From: Bacteroides bouchesdurhonensis
GTDB taxonomy: Bacteria; Bacteroidota; Bacteroidia; Bacteroidales; Bacteroidaceae
NCBI RefSeq assembly: GCF_900155865.1
Contig: NZ_LT707006.1
Span: 4,256,577-4,320,576 of the forward strand
Reading direction: 5' to 3'
Length of the DNA: 64,000 bases
Below are positions 35,825 to 45,300 of this stretch, one piece after another. The notes beneath the pieces are model-generated. The model was not told the DNA's origin and did no database searches. It saw only the letters and a program-made list of their open reading frames with translations. How positions within the stretch are numbered: the first letter of the stretch is position 1; each line of letters starts with the position of its first letter. The position numbers were made by a program, and so were the translations under genes.

Positions 35825-37726
35825 CTAGCCCCGGCTCACTCTATAAGGCAAAGTAAACCAAAAAGTAGAACCTTTTCCCTCTTCCGACTTTACTCCGATC
35901 TTACCACCCAGCCGTTCTACAATCATACTACAAATAGAAAGCCCTAAACCCGTCCCCTGAATAAACGGGTTATATTTTACAAAACGCTCAAAAACATGCT
36001 CACATTGTTCATGTGACATTCCACAACCTGTGTCGGAAACATAAAAATAGATATTATTAGCATCCTCTTTATGATATCCCATACGAATAGAACCACTTTC
36101 TGTAAACTTGATAGCATTCACAACAAAATTAGATATCAACTGCATCAATCGATTCTTGTCTACATATAAACTACATTCCGGCAAACGTTCAGTAAAAGTA
36201 ATACTCACTTTATTTCCCTTCAAACGCAATTTCATACTCTGTTCAATCTCTTCCATGACTTGGTTCACATCTATCAATGAAGGATGAAAATCAAAAGTAC
36301 CCGCTTCAATCTTCGACATATCAAGAATATCGTTTATCAACTGAAGCAGTAGATTGGTGTTTGTTTCAATGATATCAGTATATTCACGCATTTCTTCTCT
36401 GTCTTCTACCTCCGGCAACATATTGGCAAAACCCACAATTGCATTCAACGGAGTACGTATCTCATGACTCATATTTGCTAAAAAGGCCGATTTCAATTTA
36501 TTAGCTTGCTCTGCCTTTTCCATTGCATCTCTAAAATGATCGTATGCTTTCCGAAGAATGCGAATGTAATAAGAAATAGCAACTACCAGAATGAGTATGA
36601 TCACCAGACAAGATAAGATAGCAGTCCTATATTGTTCAAAGAAAGTTTTAGGTGAGTTGATATAAACAGCGTTATCCGGATAACGATAAGAGGGAATGTT
36701 ATGAGATTCAAGTACAGGATAACAAAGATACGCACTTGCCTTGCCACCTACACTTTCCGGAATATCCCGTGCTTGCTCACCCGACAATATGCGATTTAAT
36801 ATACCTAACAACGAATCTCCAAAAGACTCTGCCGAAACATAATAACCTCCGGCAAACGTATTATTGGACAAATCTTCGGATGAGAGAAGAAACAGAGGTG
36901 AAGGAGTGAAATTAGTAATAATATCCTGAATATGATCGAAAAGATAATTATTATCATCCTTATTATGAGACTCAAACCAAGAATAATATATAATTCCGGT
37001 ATTCGCTTTATAGCTGCGCAAAGTATCCAACAATAATTCGGTAGACAATTCGGTAGTTGATAACAAATCTAATGTCAACTCAGGGAAGTTTGCCTTTACT
37101 GCATCTTTCACATCTCCACGGGTTTCCTCACTGATATAACGATCATCGGAGATAAACGCGAGACGCTCCATATCGGGTATCAACTGATATATCAGGTCTA
37201 CTGTCTCCTTGACATAATAATGTTGCACTAAAGTGGTAAGATTATATCCCTGCCTCCACTTTTCAGCCGGAACGCTGTTTGTTTCGGTCAATGAAGCATG
37301 TGACAGCAGTATTTTCATTGTAGCAGGCAAACGATCGCGAGAATTGGTTATAATTACCGGTACCTCCTTCCATATATCGTCAAACAATTCCCTGCAAACA
37401 ATCCACCCGGGATCTCCAATGATAACAACTGCCGTAGGAGGATGGGGATATTTTTGTCGTAAATAAGTAACCGTGGCTTTTACTTCCACTGTATCAAGCA
37501 AAGCCGGAACAGACAATGATTCAGCTTTTACCGATACACCTTTGCTTTGGAGCTTATCATGTACATACCAGTAAAAATTCTTAGACCAGGGAAGATTAAA
37601 ATTGATAGAATTCAAAAAAAGTATCTCTTTCTCAGATTGTCCGTTACGAGCAGATGCAGTCAAAAAGGTTCCTTCCAGAAGAAAGAACAACCCACAAAAG
37701 ACGGCAATTCTCAGTACTTGTTTCAT
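35825..37726 (-). CDS. Membrane sensor histidine kinase with periplasmic binding domain
   Basis: The 633-residue kinase begins at ATG 37726 (MKQVLRIAV, a signal peptide). A longer frame to 37822 runs through the valS terminator and is unlikely. A periplasmic domain (about 35-345) resembles ABC-type sugar or amino-acid binding folds, then a membrane helix (about 366-386). Next comes a HisKA domain with the phospho-acceptor H421 in SHEIRTPLNA. The HATPase follows (N-box FVVNAIKF, G1 SDTGCGM, G2 GTGLGL). There is no receiver domain and no response regulator gene is adjacent, so it is an orphan kinase with unknown ligand. Confidence 0.9.
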   Translation of the reverse strand: MKQVLRIAVFCGLFFLLEGTFLTASARNGQSEKEILFLNSINFNLPWSKNFYWYVHDKLQSKGVSVKAESLSVPALLDTVEVKATVTYLRQKYPHPPTAVVIIGDPGWIVCRELFDDIWKEVPVIITNSRDRLPATMKILLSHASLTETNSVPAEKWRQGYNLTTLVQHYYVKETVDLIYQLIPDMERLAFISDDRYISEETRGDVKDAVKANFPELTLDLLSTTELSTELLLDTLRSYKANTGIIYYSWFESHNKDDNNYLFDHIQDIITNFTPSPLFLLSSEDLSNNTFAGGYYVSAESFGDSLLGILNRILSGEQARDIPESVGGKASAYLCYPVLESHNIPSYRYPDNAVYINSPKTFFEQYRTAILSCLVIILILVVAISYYIRILRKAYDHFRDAMEKAEQANKLKSAFLANMSHEIRTPLNAIVGFANMLPEVEDREEMREYTDIIETNTNLLLQLINDILDMSKIEAGTFDFHPSLIDVNQVMEEIEQSMKLRLKGNKVSITFTERLPECSLYVDKNRLMQLISNFVVNAIKFTESGSIRMGYHKEDANNIYFYVSDTGCGMSHEQCEHVFERFVKYNPFIQGTGLGLSICSMIVERLGGKIGVKSEEGKGSTFWFTLPYRVSRG

Positions 37727-37784
37727 TCGTGTCGTAATAAATAGATTACAAAGATAGTATTTTTTTAATCTAAAAAAAAAGAAA

Positions 37785-37808
37785 GGTGCCTCAAATTCCT
37801 GAGGCACC
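37785..37808 (-). terminator. Rho-independent terminator after valS
   Basis: GGTGCCTCA (37785-37793) and TGAGGCACC (37800-37808) form a perfect 9-bp stem with a 6-nt loop. On the minus strand a run of T follows. Confidence 0.88.
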
Positions 37809-37839
37809 TCGTATTTACACATTATTAAGTATCAAATAA

Positions 37840-40479
37840 TTATGATTTCTTTAGTGCAGCAATGCTTTCTTTCAAAGAGCTGATAATACTTTCTGCATCT
37901 GCCTGTTTCTTACGTTCCAGTTCAAGAACAGCTGCCGGAGCATTATTTACAAACTTCTCATTGCTCAATTTCTTCATAACTCCTTGCAAGAAACCTTCCT
38001 TATGCTTCAGTTCGGCTTCCATACGGGCGATTTCAGCTTCCACATCAATCATATTTCCCAATGGTACTGCATATTCGGCCGTTCCTACCATAAAAGAGGA
38101 AGCTCCTTCTGCTTTAGAGGTAACCACCTCGATAGATGACAGGTTACACATCTTCTGAATAACCGCATTGAACGCAGCAACCGGATTCTCTCCTACTACC
38201 TGCAATTCGAGTGCTTCTTTCTGTGCTATGTTCTTTTGAAGTCGGATCGTTCGGATATTACTAATCACTTCCTTCACCACTTCAAACTGTTGGACAAGCT
38301 CCGTATCTACACGAGTATCCAGAGTCAAAGCACTTACCATCAAGCTTTCGCCCTCTTCCGCATTACGTTCATACATCTGTTGCCAGATCTCTTCCGTAAT
38401 GAACGGCATAAACGGATGAAGCAAATGAAGCAGATTATCTAAGAAACACAAAGTAGCATTATGAGTACAGCTATCGATACCTTGTCCATAAGCCGGTTTT
38501 ATCATTTCCAGATACCAGGAAGAGAACTCATCCCAGAACAGCTTATACACAGCCATCAATGCTTCACTCAACCGGTATTTGCTGAACAGATCCGCCATCT
38601 CGGCTGCTACTTCGTTTTGCTTGGATTCGAACCATTGTGTAGCCAGATTAGCAGCCTCTGTAGGTACCAAAGTATTATCTACCTTCCAACCTTTAATCAA
38701 ACGGAAAGCATTCCATATCTTATTGCAGAAGTTACGCCCTTGTTCGCAAAGCGCATCATCAAAAAGAATATCATTTCCGGCAGGCGCAGAAAGCATCATC
38801 CCCATACGTACACCATCAGCACCGTATTTTTCTATCAGTTCCAACGGATCAGGAGAGTTACCGAGTGATTTGGACATCTTCCGTCCCAATTTATCGCGAA
38901 CGATACCTGTAAAGTAAACATTCTTAAACGGCATCTTTCCTTCATATTCGTAACCAGCCATAATCATACGTGCCACCCAGAAGAAGATAATATCCGGTCC
39001 CGTCACCAGGTCACTTGTCGGATAGTAATAGTTGATCTCTTCATTTCCCGGATGGTTGATTCCATCAAACAGAGAGATAGGCCACAACCAAGAAGAGAAC
39101 CAAGTATCCAGGCAGTCCTCATCCTGACGGAGATCTTCCATTTTCAAGTTGGCATTGCCTGTCTTTTCTTTAGCCTTCGCCAGTGCTTCTTCAGGAGTCG
39201 AAGCTACGACATAGCCCCCTTCCGGTAAGAAGTAAGCAGGAATACGATGTCCCCACCACAACTGGCGGCTGATACACCAATCTTTGATGTTTTCCATCCA
39301 GTGCCGGTACGTGTTCTTATATTTTGCAGGATAAAACTTCAGTTCATCATTCATCACCGGAGGTAATGCCATTTCTGCAAAATGCTGCATTTTCAGGAAC
39401 CACTGCATAGACAGTTTAGGTTCAATCACCACATTAGTACGCTCTGAATAACCTACTTTATTCGTATATGCTTCTGTTTTCTCCAATAAATTCGCAGCTT
39501 CCAGATCCTTCTCTATCTGCTTACGGACATCGAAACGATCCATACCGACATACATTCCGGCAGCTTCGCTCAACGTACCGTTATCATTGAAAATATCAAT
39601 AGTAGGCAGATTATACTTTTCTCCCAGCATATAGTCATTCACATCATGAGCCGGAGTCACTTTCAAACAACCGGTACCGAATTCGATGTCTACATAATCA
39701 TCTTCAATCACAGGAATGACACGGTTTACCAACGGAACAATCACTTTCTTGCCTTTCAGCCATTGATTCTTTGGATCGTTCGGATTGATACACATCGCCG
39801 TATCGCCCATGATCGTTTCAGGACGGGTAGTTGCTACCACTGCATAACGCCCTTCCGGATCACCTTCTACTTTATAACGGAGGTAATACAGTTTGCCATG
39901 CTCTTCTTTATAAATAACCTCCTCATCGGAAAGAGCTGTCAGTGCTTTCGGGTCCCAGTTCACCATACGGACGCCCCGATAGATCAATCCTTTATCAAAT
40001 AGATCGACAAACACCTTAATTACACTTTCACTACGCTTTTCGTCCATTGTGAAAGCAGTACGTTCCCAGTCACAAGAGGCCCCGAGTTTACGAAGTTGTT
40101 TCAGAATAATGCCTCCATGTTCGTCTGTCCATTCCCATGCATGTTTCAGGAATTCATCACGAGTCAAATCCGTTTTCTTGATACCTTGGGCAGCAAGTTT
40201 ATTCACCACTTTGGCTTCCGTAGCAATAGATGCATGGTCTGTTCCCGGTACCCAGCAAGCATTTTTACCTTCCATACGGGCACGACGAACTAAAATATCC
40301 TGAATGGTATTATTAAGCATGTGTCCCATGTGGAGCACACCGGTGACGTTTGGAGGCGGAATGACGATGGTGTAAGGTTCACGTCCATCGGGTTTTGAAC
40401 TAAATAAACGGTGTTCCATCCAATACTGGTACCACTTTCCCTCTACGTCAGCGGGATTGTACTTACTTGCTAATTCCAT
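37840..40479 (-). CDS. valS: Valyl-tRNA synthetase
   Basis: The 879-residue class I synthetase charges tRNA-Val. The HIGH-type motif is HMGH in PPPNVTGVLHMGHMLN near residue 45-50, and KMSKS is present near residue 535. An editing domain lies between them (about 200-400). The C-terminus (about 815-879) is the coiled-coil tRNA-binding arm, with dense Lys/Glu heptads. Length is normal. Promoter candidate at 40523-40530 and terminator at 37785-37808, so it is monocistronic. Confidence 0.98.
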   Translation of the reverse strand: MELASKYNPADVEGKWYQYWMEHRLFSSKPDGREPYTIVIPPPNVTGVLHMGHMLNNTIQDILVRRARMEGKNACWVPGTDHASIATEAKVVNKLAAQGIKKTDLTRDEFLKHAWEWTDEHGGIILKQLRKLGASCDWERTAFTMDEKRSESVIKVFVDLFDKGLIYRGVRMVNWDPKALTALSDEEVIYKEEHGKLYYLRYKVEGDPEGRYAVVATTRPETIMGDTAMCINPNDPKNQWLKGKKVIVPLVNRVIPVIEDDYVDIEFGTGCLKVTPAHDVNDYMLGEKYNLPTIDIFNDNGTLSEAAGMYVGMDRFDVRKQIEKDLEAANLLEKTEAYTNKVGYSERTNVVIEPKLSMQWFLKMQHFAEMALPPVMNDELKFYPAKYKNTYRHWMENIKDWCISRQLWWGHRIPAYFLPEGGYVVASTPEEALAKAKEKTGNANLKMEDLRQDEDCLDTWFSSWLWPISLFDGINHPGNEEINYYYPTSDLVTGPDIIFFWVARMIMAGYEYEGKMPFKNVYFTGIVRDKLGRKMSKSLGNSPDPLELIEKYGADGVRMGMMLSAPAGNDILFDDALCEQGRNFCNKIWNAFRLIKGWKVDNTLVPTEAANLATQWFESKQNEVAAEMADLFSKYRLSEALMAVYKLFWDEFSSWYLEMIKPAYGQGIDSCTHNATLCFLDNLLHLLHPFMPFITEEIWQQMYERNAEEGESLMVSALTLDTRVDTELVQQFEVVKEVISNIRTIRLQKNIAQKEALELQVVGENPVAAFNAVIQKMCNLSSIEVVTSKAEGASSFMVGTAEYAVPLGNMIDVEAEIARMEAELKHKEGFLQGVMKKLSNEKFVNNAPAAVLELERKKQADAESIISSLKESIAALKKS

Positions 40480-40522
40480 GTTGTTTTATATATAATATGA
40501 TAGTTTCGAAAAATAACGGGTG

Positions 40523-40530
40523 CAAAATTA
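40523..40530 (-). promoter_or_regulatory. -7 box upstream of valS
   Basis: Minus-strand TAATTTTG matches TAnnTTTG, 44 bp before ATG 40479. A TTTG lies only 12 bp further upstream, shorter than ideal. Confidence 0.45.
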
Positions 40531-40763
40531 ATAATTTTAATTCAAATCCGGTCACCCTTCGGCTGATTCTGTGGACGGAAAAAGAATTTATATCCCTCAT
40601 AAACAGCAATTACAAAAAATAAGGCACTCATAGAGGCCCAATTTCATTCTATTTTTCCTGTAGTAGCCATCTTTTATTCCGTTTCTGTTTAACAATCAAA
40701 TTAGTATTAACAGTTTTTTTGCAAATATAGAGGTATTTTTTCGCGTTACATTTATTAATTGCA

Positions 40764-40771
40764 TATTTTTG
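40764..40771 (+). promoter_or_regulatory. -7 box upstream of DUF3810 gene
   Basis: TATTTTTG matches TAnnTTTG, 20 bp before ATG 40791. Confidence 0.45.
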
Positions 40772-40790
40772 TTACTTCAAATCTGAATAA

Positions 40791-41870
40791 ATGATGAAAC
40801 GGAGGTTAAAAATTAGATATATCATTCTGGGAGTATTACTACTTCTGGTATGGATGACACAATATATTCCTGCTTTGGCAACTATCTATTCCCAGAAAGT
40901 TTACCCGGGGATTTCCTATGTTTTATCAGCATTTTCCAACTTATTTCCTTTTGCAATAGGCGATTTATTTATTTTTCTCAGCATTGTAGGTGTCATAGTA
41001 TATCCTATATACGTCAAAATTCGAAAGAAATTATCCTGGAAGAAAATCTTGTTAAACGACATAGAATATCTGATATGGATTTACGTATGGTTCTATCTGG
41101 CATGGGGACTTAACTACTCACAAAAGAACTTTTACCAACGAACCGGAATTCCATATACGGCATATACGCCGGAAAACTTCCAGACTTTTGTAGACGAATA
41201 CATCACACAGCTAAACCGTTCATATACTCCTTTAAATAACATTAGCCAAGATTTAATTCGTAAAGAAAGTGTACGGTTATACAATCAACTTAGTGACAGC
41301 CTTGCCGTTCACCGTCCACCTCACGCTCATCCCAAAGTAAAAACAATGCTGTTTACTCCAATTATTTCAATGGTAGGTGTAACCGGCAGCATGGGACCTT
41401 TCTTCTGTGAATTTACTTTAAACGGTGATTTACTTCCAATCAATTATCCAGCTACTTATGCACATGAATTGGCTCATTTACTCGGTATTACCAGCGAAGC
41501 GGAAGCCAACTTCTATGCTTATCAAGTTTGTACCCGTGCGCAAGCAACAGGAATTCGCTTCTCCGGTTATTTTTCAGTACTTGGCCATGTATTAGGCAAT
41601 GCCCGAAGATTACTCTCAGAAGAAGAATATACCAAACTTGCCAAGCGTATCCGACCGGAAATTATTGAACTAGCCAAGCAAAACCAAGCCTATTGGTCAG
41701 CTAAATATAGTCCCATTATCGGGGATATCCAAGACTGGATTTACGATCTCTACCTCAAAGGGAATAAGATTGGAAGTGGAAAACAGAATTATTCCGAAGT
41801 AGTAGGATTACTGATCTCTTATCAAGAATCATTAAAAGATAAAAAGAAAAAGGTTGAACAGAAAAATTAA
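40791..41870 (+). CDS. DUF3810 membrane protein with HExxH motif
   Basis: The 359-residue protein has three membrane helices near its N-terminus (about 8-28, 45-70 and 85-105) and a large domain after them. The motif HELAHLLG, with a following glutamate in EAEANFYAY, is the zinc-binding signature of a gluzincin-type metallopeptidase. This matches DUF3810. Substrate unknown. Two ATGs (40791, 40794) could start it. mazG follows after 18 bp. Confidence 0.85.
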   Translation: MMKRRLKIRYIILGVLLLLVWMTQYIPALATIYSQKVYPGISYVLSAFSNLFPFAIGDLFIFLSIVGVIVYPIYVKIRKKLSWKKILLNDIEYLIWIYVWFYLAWGLNYSQKNFYQRTGIPYTAYTPENFQTFVDEYITQLNRSYTPLNNISQDLIRKESVRLYNQLSDSLAVHRPPHAHPKVKTMLFTPIISMVGVTGSMGPFFCEFTLNGDLLPINYPATYAHELAHLLGITSEAEANFYAYQVCTRAQATGIRFSGYFSVLGHVLGNARRLLSEEEYTKLAKRIRPEIIELAKQNQAYWSAKYSPIIGDIQDWIYDLYLKGNKIGSGKQNYSEVVGLLISYQESLKDKKKKVEQKN

Positions 41871-41888
41871 TCATAAAATAGAAACAAA

Positions 41889-42677
41889 ATGCCACATACC
41901 AGACAAGAACAGATGGAAGCTTTCGGACGCTTCCTGGATATTCTCGACGAATTACGTGTAAAATGTCCCTGGGATCGTAAACAGACCAATGAAAGCTTAC
42001 GCCCCAACACAATAGAAGAGACGTATGAACTTTGCGATGCGATAATGAAAAATGATAAGCAAGATATTTGCAAAGAGTTGGGTGACGTACTCCTGCATGT
42101 TGCTTTCTATGCCAAAATAGGTTCAGAGACAGGAGATTTCGATATCAAAGATGTATGCGACAAACTCTGTGATAAATTGATCTTCCGCCACCCACACGTA
42201 TTTGGAGAAGTGAAAGCCGAAACAGCCGGACAAGTATCCGAGAACTGGGAGCAGTTGAAACTGAAAGAAAAAGATGGCAATAAGAGTGTATTAAGCGGAG
42301 TTCCTGCCGCACTTCCTTCACTCATCAAAGCATACCGGATTCAGGACAAAGCACGCAATGTAGGTTTCGACTGGGAAGAAAGGGAGCAAGTATGGGAGAA
42401 AGTAAAAGAGGAAATCGGCGAATTTCAGGAAGAAGTTGCCAATATGGATAAAGAGAAAGCCGAAGCTGAATTTGGAGATGTGATGTTCAGCTTAATCAAT
42501 GCAGCACGCCTCTACAAAATCAATCCAGATAATGCGTTGGAACTTACAAACCAAAAATTCATCCGCCGCTTTAATTATCTGGAAGAACATACCATCAAAG
42601 AAGGAAGGAATCTCAAAGATATGTCACTTGAAGAGATGGATGCCATCTGGAATGAAGCAAAAAACAAAGGATTATAA
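41889..42677 (+). CDS. mazG: Nucleoside triphosphate pyrophosphohydrolase MazG
   Basis: The 262-residue enzyme hydrolyses NTPs to NMP and pyrophosphate, cleaning up damaged or excess nucleotides. Two tandem MazG domains are visible. The first has the EExxE...ExxD-type metal site (TIEETYELCDAI and KELGDVLLHVAF). The second repeats it (EIGEFQEEV, then AEFGDVMFSLINA). Length equals the E. coli enzyme. It follows the DUF3810 gene closely and ends at a hairpin. Confidence 0.95.
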   Translation: MPHTRQEQMEAFGRFLDILDELRVKCPWDRKQTNESLRPNTIEETYELCDAIMKNDKQDICKELGDVLLHVAFYAKIGSETGDFDIKDVCDKLCDKLIFRHPHVFGEVKAETAGQVSENWEQLKLKEKDGNKSVLSGVPAALPSLIKAYRIQDKARNVGFDWEEREQVWEKVKEEIGEFQEEVANMDKEKAEAEFGDVMFSLINAARLYKINPDNALELTNQKFIRRFNYLEEHTIKEGRNLKDMSLEEMDAIWNEAKNKGL

Positions 42678-42686
42678 CTTAACATA

Positions 42687-42724
42687 AACGCGTATTTTAA
42701 TCCATCCGGATCAAAATACGCGTT
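42687..42724. terminator. Perfect 12-bp hairpin between convergent genes
   Basis: AACGCGTATTTT (42687-42698) pairs exactly with AAAATACGCGTT (42713-42724). It lies between mazG (plus) and a minus-strand gene and may terminate both. No strong T-run follows on either strand, so the role is inferred from position. Confidence 0.6.
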
Positions 42725-42746
42725 ACCCATATGCTAATATAACAAT

Positions 42747-43208
42747 TTATCGGCCTCTCTTCGGATCATTTCCTCCACGATTCATCGTTTTCAACATTTC
42801 TCTGTGAAAACGAGTTTCCGCACGTTGCACAAGAAATATTTTTTTCCAGGACAGAATCTTTTTAAACTTATCCAAATAAGCTTTATCCAAACGATCGGCT
42901 TCGATACGGTTATCACAAATCTTTCCGATAATCTGTTCATATTGTGCTTCAGTAGCATTATCCTCTTTCCCCTTACGCATTAAATTCCAAGAATCATCAT
43001 TCAACTCCTTCTTTTTATCCTGAAGTTCAAAATAAAGCGGGAAAAATTTTGTTGCCTCCTCTTTTGTCAATCCTGCTTGTTCTATAATAAATGCTTTTTG
43101 CTTTGCCCTAAATTCATCAGGAGTCAAATGCTGCTCGCATCCGTCGGCTGCCAAAAGAAAGGGAACGAAACTACATAATAAAACAACTAAAGCAATTAAT
43201 TTCTTCAT
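42747..43208 (-). CDS. Spy/CpxP-like periplasmic protein
   Basis: The 153-residue protein has a signal peptide (about 1-20) and a helical, highly charged mature part with LTKEEATKFFPLYFELQDKKKEL. This resembles the periplasmic Spy/CpxP or CnrX-type sensor-chaperone fold. It is the third gene after an ECF sigma factor and its presumed membrane partner. It may act as the periplasmic sensor or as a target of that module. No cysteine or histidine cluster marks a metal site. Confidence 0.72.
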   Translation of the reverse strand: MKKLIALVVLLCSFVPFLLAADGCEQHLTPDEFRAKQKAFIIEQAGLTKEEATKFFPLYFELQDKKKELNDDSWNLMRKGKEDNATEAQYEQIIGKICDNRIEADRLDKAYLDKFKKILSWKKIFLVQRAETRFHREMLKTMNRGGNDPKRGR

Positions 43209-43233
43209 TTTAAATATTCAAACTTTTAATTAA

Positions 43234-43641
43234 TCATTCTACACTTGCGTCACTCAGATAAACATACAATGAATAGTCATCCAGCATAGCACCTTCTACC
43301 GCAAAATCAATCATCTGATCGGATACCACTTCTGTTTCCGCCTCCGGTGCTACCACATCATTATTTACAGGCTTATGATCCGATGAAGCGACCCGGATAA
43401 TCAGGGCAGCTCCCACAAACATAGCTGCCATATATACTAACGGTTTTAGCCTTGTCCATGTGCTAACGGGCTCTTCCTTAAAAGCAACTTTCTCTTTTTC
43501 GGGAAGTTTATCCATTACCTCTGAAGTCAAATTTTCAAAGTATCCTTCAGGAACTTTGAAGGAATGCTCCTTTCCAATCTTCTTCAATAGGATATCTTCT
43601 TCTTTCATACGTTTTTCTCCTCTCTTTTTGTTAGACGTCAT
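43234..43641 (-). CDS. Putative anti-sigma factor, single membrane helix
   Basis: The 135-residue protein has a cytoplasmic N-terminal part (about 12-65, with FKVPEGYFENLTSEVMDKL) and one membrane helix (about 73-90, PLVYMAAMFVGAALIIRVA). A short periplasmic C-terminus follows. Directly after an ECF sigma gene (14 bp), this layout suggests an anti-sigma factor, although no zinc-binding ZAS motif is visible. The start may be ATG 43641 or ATG 43608. Confidence 0.7.
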   Translation of the reverse strand: MTSNKKRGEKRMKEEDILLKKIGKEHSFKVPEGYFENLTSEVMDKLPEKEKVAFKEEPVSTWTRLKPLVYMAAMFVGAALIIRVASSDHKPVNNDVVAPEAETEVVSDQMIDFAVEGAMLDDYSLYVYLSDASVE

Positions 43642-43655
43642 GCAACTTAAAAGGT

Positions 43656-44204
43656 TTAATCAATCTCTTCGAAAAACTTTTCTATTTTCTTCACTGCATG
43701 GTGATAAGAAGCTTTCAATGCTCCGACTGAAGTACCAAAAATATCAGACATATCTTCATACTTCATTTCCTGATAATATTTCAAGTTAAACACCATCCGC
43801 TGTTTTTCCGGCAGAGACAACAACGCTTTCTGTAATAGCAGTTGAATCCGGTCACCGGAAAAGTAAGAATCACTTTCAAGATTTTGCACGCCAATAGCTT
43901 CGGGATCATCAATAGCAACCATATTGGCACGTTGTTTATTAAGAAAAGTAAGACACTCATTCAATGCAATGCGATAAAGCCAGGTAGAGAGTTTAGCCTC
44001 AGCACGAAAATAATCAATGTTCGTCCATGCCTTAATAAAAGTATTTTGAAGGAGGTCGTTCGCATCTTCATGCGACAACACCATCCTGCGTATCTGCCAA
44101 TACAGTTGCTCACTGTATTGTGACACGATCATTTCAAATCCTTTCCGCTGCGTACTCTCCTCCTGAAGAAGTTCCAGCACTTCGCGTTCGTTATAAGGGC
44201 TCAT
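43656..44204 (-). CDS. ECF RNA polymerase sigma factor
   Basis: The 182-residue protein has sigma region 2 (about 25-90; DANDLLQNTFIKAW and LSTWLYRIALNECL) and region 4 (about 125-175; LSLPEKQRMVFNLKYYQEMKYEDMSDIFGTSVGALKASYHHAVKK). It would direct RNA polymerase to a small regulon, probably including its own operon. The regulon cannot be read from this window. It is the first gene of a three-gene unit with the membrane protein and the Spy-like protein. Confidence 0.92.
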   Translation of the reverse strand: MSPYNEREVLELLQEESTQRKGFEMIVSQYSEQLYWQIRRMVLSHEDANDLLQNTFIKAWTNIDYFRAEAKLSTWLYRIALNECLTFLNKQRANMVAIDDPEAIGVQNLESDSYFSGDRIQLLLQKALLSLPEKQRMVFNLKYYQEMKYEDMSDIFGTSVGALKASYHHAVKKIEKFFEEID

Positions 44205-44247
44205 AATTTCTCGTATTCTGTATTTTTATTTATGGTTTCAATTCTGG

Positions 44248-45174
44248 TTATTCGTTGTTTCCAACAGAGATACAAAGATTTTCTTTCGCTAAGATTGTCG
44301 GCGGAAAAATCTCTGACGCTTCTTTGAATAATATCTGTTCATTTTCATAACGTGCCGAAAAATGTCCGATTACTAATTGCTTGACTGCTGCTGCCCGGGC
44401 TATCTCTGCTGCTTGTGCAGCCGTTGAATGAAAAGTCTCTTTGGCTCGCGCCGCTTCATTTTGGGCAAAAGTAGCTTCATGAAACAACAAGTCTGCTCCT
44501 TTTATCTGTTCCACTATCTCTTCCCGATAACAAGTATCAGAACAATAAGCATACTTTCGTGCCGGTGATGCGGGACGTGTCAGACGCGAATTGGCAACAA
44601 TCTCCCCTTCAGGAGTCACATAATCTGCTCCATTCTTAATCCGGTTCAACTCATAGACAGGTACCTGGTAGAAATCAATCATATCTCTGATAATGTGATT
44701 GGAGCGTGGCTTCTCTTCAAACAGAAAACCGCAACAAGGGATACGATGCCTCAATGGAATAGTAATCACTGTAACCGAACGGTCCTCATATATCAAAACA
44801 GGTTGGTGAGTTTCAAACTCATGAAAGAAAACCTGAAAAGTCAGCTTCTTACAAAAGAACTCCAGCATTGGAGCAAATAATTCTTCCAACCCTTTGGGAG
44901 AATGAATATGTAAGTCAGCTGTACGTCCCAGTAGCCCGAATGTAGAAATCAACCCCAACAACCCAAAACAATGGTCGCCATGTAAATGGGAAATAAAAAT
45001 ATGGTTCAACCGGGAGAACTTCAACCGGGATTTGCGTAACTGCATTTGCGCCCCCTCACCACAATCAATCATAAAAAGCTTTTCACGCAGATTCACGACC
45101 TGCGATGTTGCAAAGTGGCGGGTAGTAGGCAAAGCAGAGCCACACCCAAGTATATGTAATTCGAATTTTTCCAT
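44248..45174 (-). CDS. rnz: Ribonuclease Z
   Basis: The 308-residue metallo-beta-lactamase-fold nuclease trims tRNA 3' ends. The zinc motif is HLHGDH at 63-68 (H63, H65, D67, H68), with later ligands in CSDTCY and HFSARYE. I chose ATG 45174. An upstream in-frame TTG (45183) falls inside a -7 box (TATATTTG, 45181-45188), so it cannot be transcribed from that promoter. The transcript would begin within a few bases of the ATG. Confidence 0.94.
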   Translation of the reverse strand: MEKFELHILGCGSALPTTRHFATSQVVNLREKLFMIDCGEGAQMQLRKSRLKFSRLNHIFISHLHGDHCFGLLGLISTFGLLGRTADLHIHSPKGLEELFAPMLEFFCKKLTFQVFFHEFETHQPVLIYEDRSVTVITIPLRHRIPCCGFLFEEKPRSNHIIRDMIDFYQVPVYELNRIKNGADYVTPEGEIVANSRLTRPASPARKYAYCSDTCYREEIVEQIKGADLLFHEATFAQNEAARAKETFHSTAAQAAEIARAAAVKQLVIGHFSARYENEQILFKEASEIFPPTILAKENLCISVGNNE

Positions 45175-45180
45175 ACTATG

Positions 45181-45188
45181 CAAATATA
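45181..45188 (-). promoter_or_regulatory. -7 box directly upstream of rnz
   Basis: Minus-strand TATATTTG matches TAnnTTTG. It ends only 7 bases before ATG 45174, leaving almost no leader. Confidence 0.45.
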
Positions 45189-45244
45189 GGTGATTTAAAC
45201 TTCACAGCACCACTAACGAAGCAAAAAAATAATAATCACAGAAA

Positions 45245-45271
45245 AAGGGCACCCCGAAAACCGGAGTACCC
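45245..45271 (-). terminator. Rho-independent terminator after rpsA
   Basis: On the minus strand an 11-bp stem (with two G-U pairs) surrounds a loop of about 7 nt and is followed by TTTTTC. The wobble pairs exist only on the minus-strand RNA, which supports the direction. Confidence 0.78.
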
Positions 45272-45300
45272 TTCCTCAACTATTAAAACAATTCTTAGAA

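Larger units (their letters stand above)
40480..40790. other. Divergent intergenic region, valS / DUF3810
   Basis: This 311-bp gap has no ORF or RNA that I can support. It holds a minus-strand -7 box for valS (TAATTTTG, 40523-40530) and a plus-strand -7 box for the DUF3810 gene (TATTTTTG, 40764-40771). The middle is A/T-rich with no obvious repeat. Confidence 0.5.

Noticed and set aside
37727..37822. Longer N-terminus for the histidine kinase
   Set aside because: The extra 32 codons run through the valS terminator hairpin. The start at 37726 yields a proper signal peptide.
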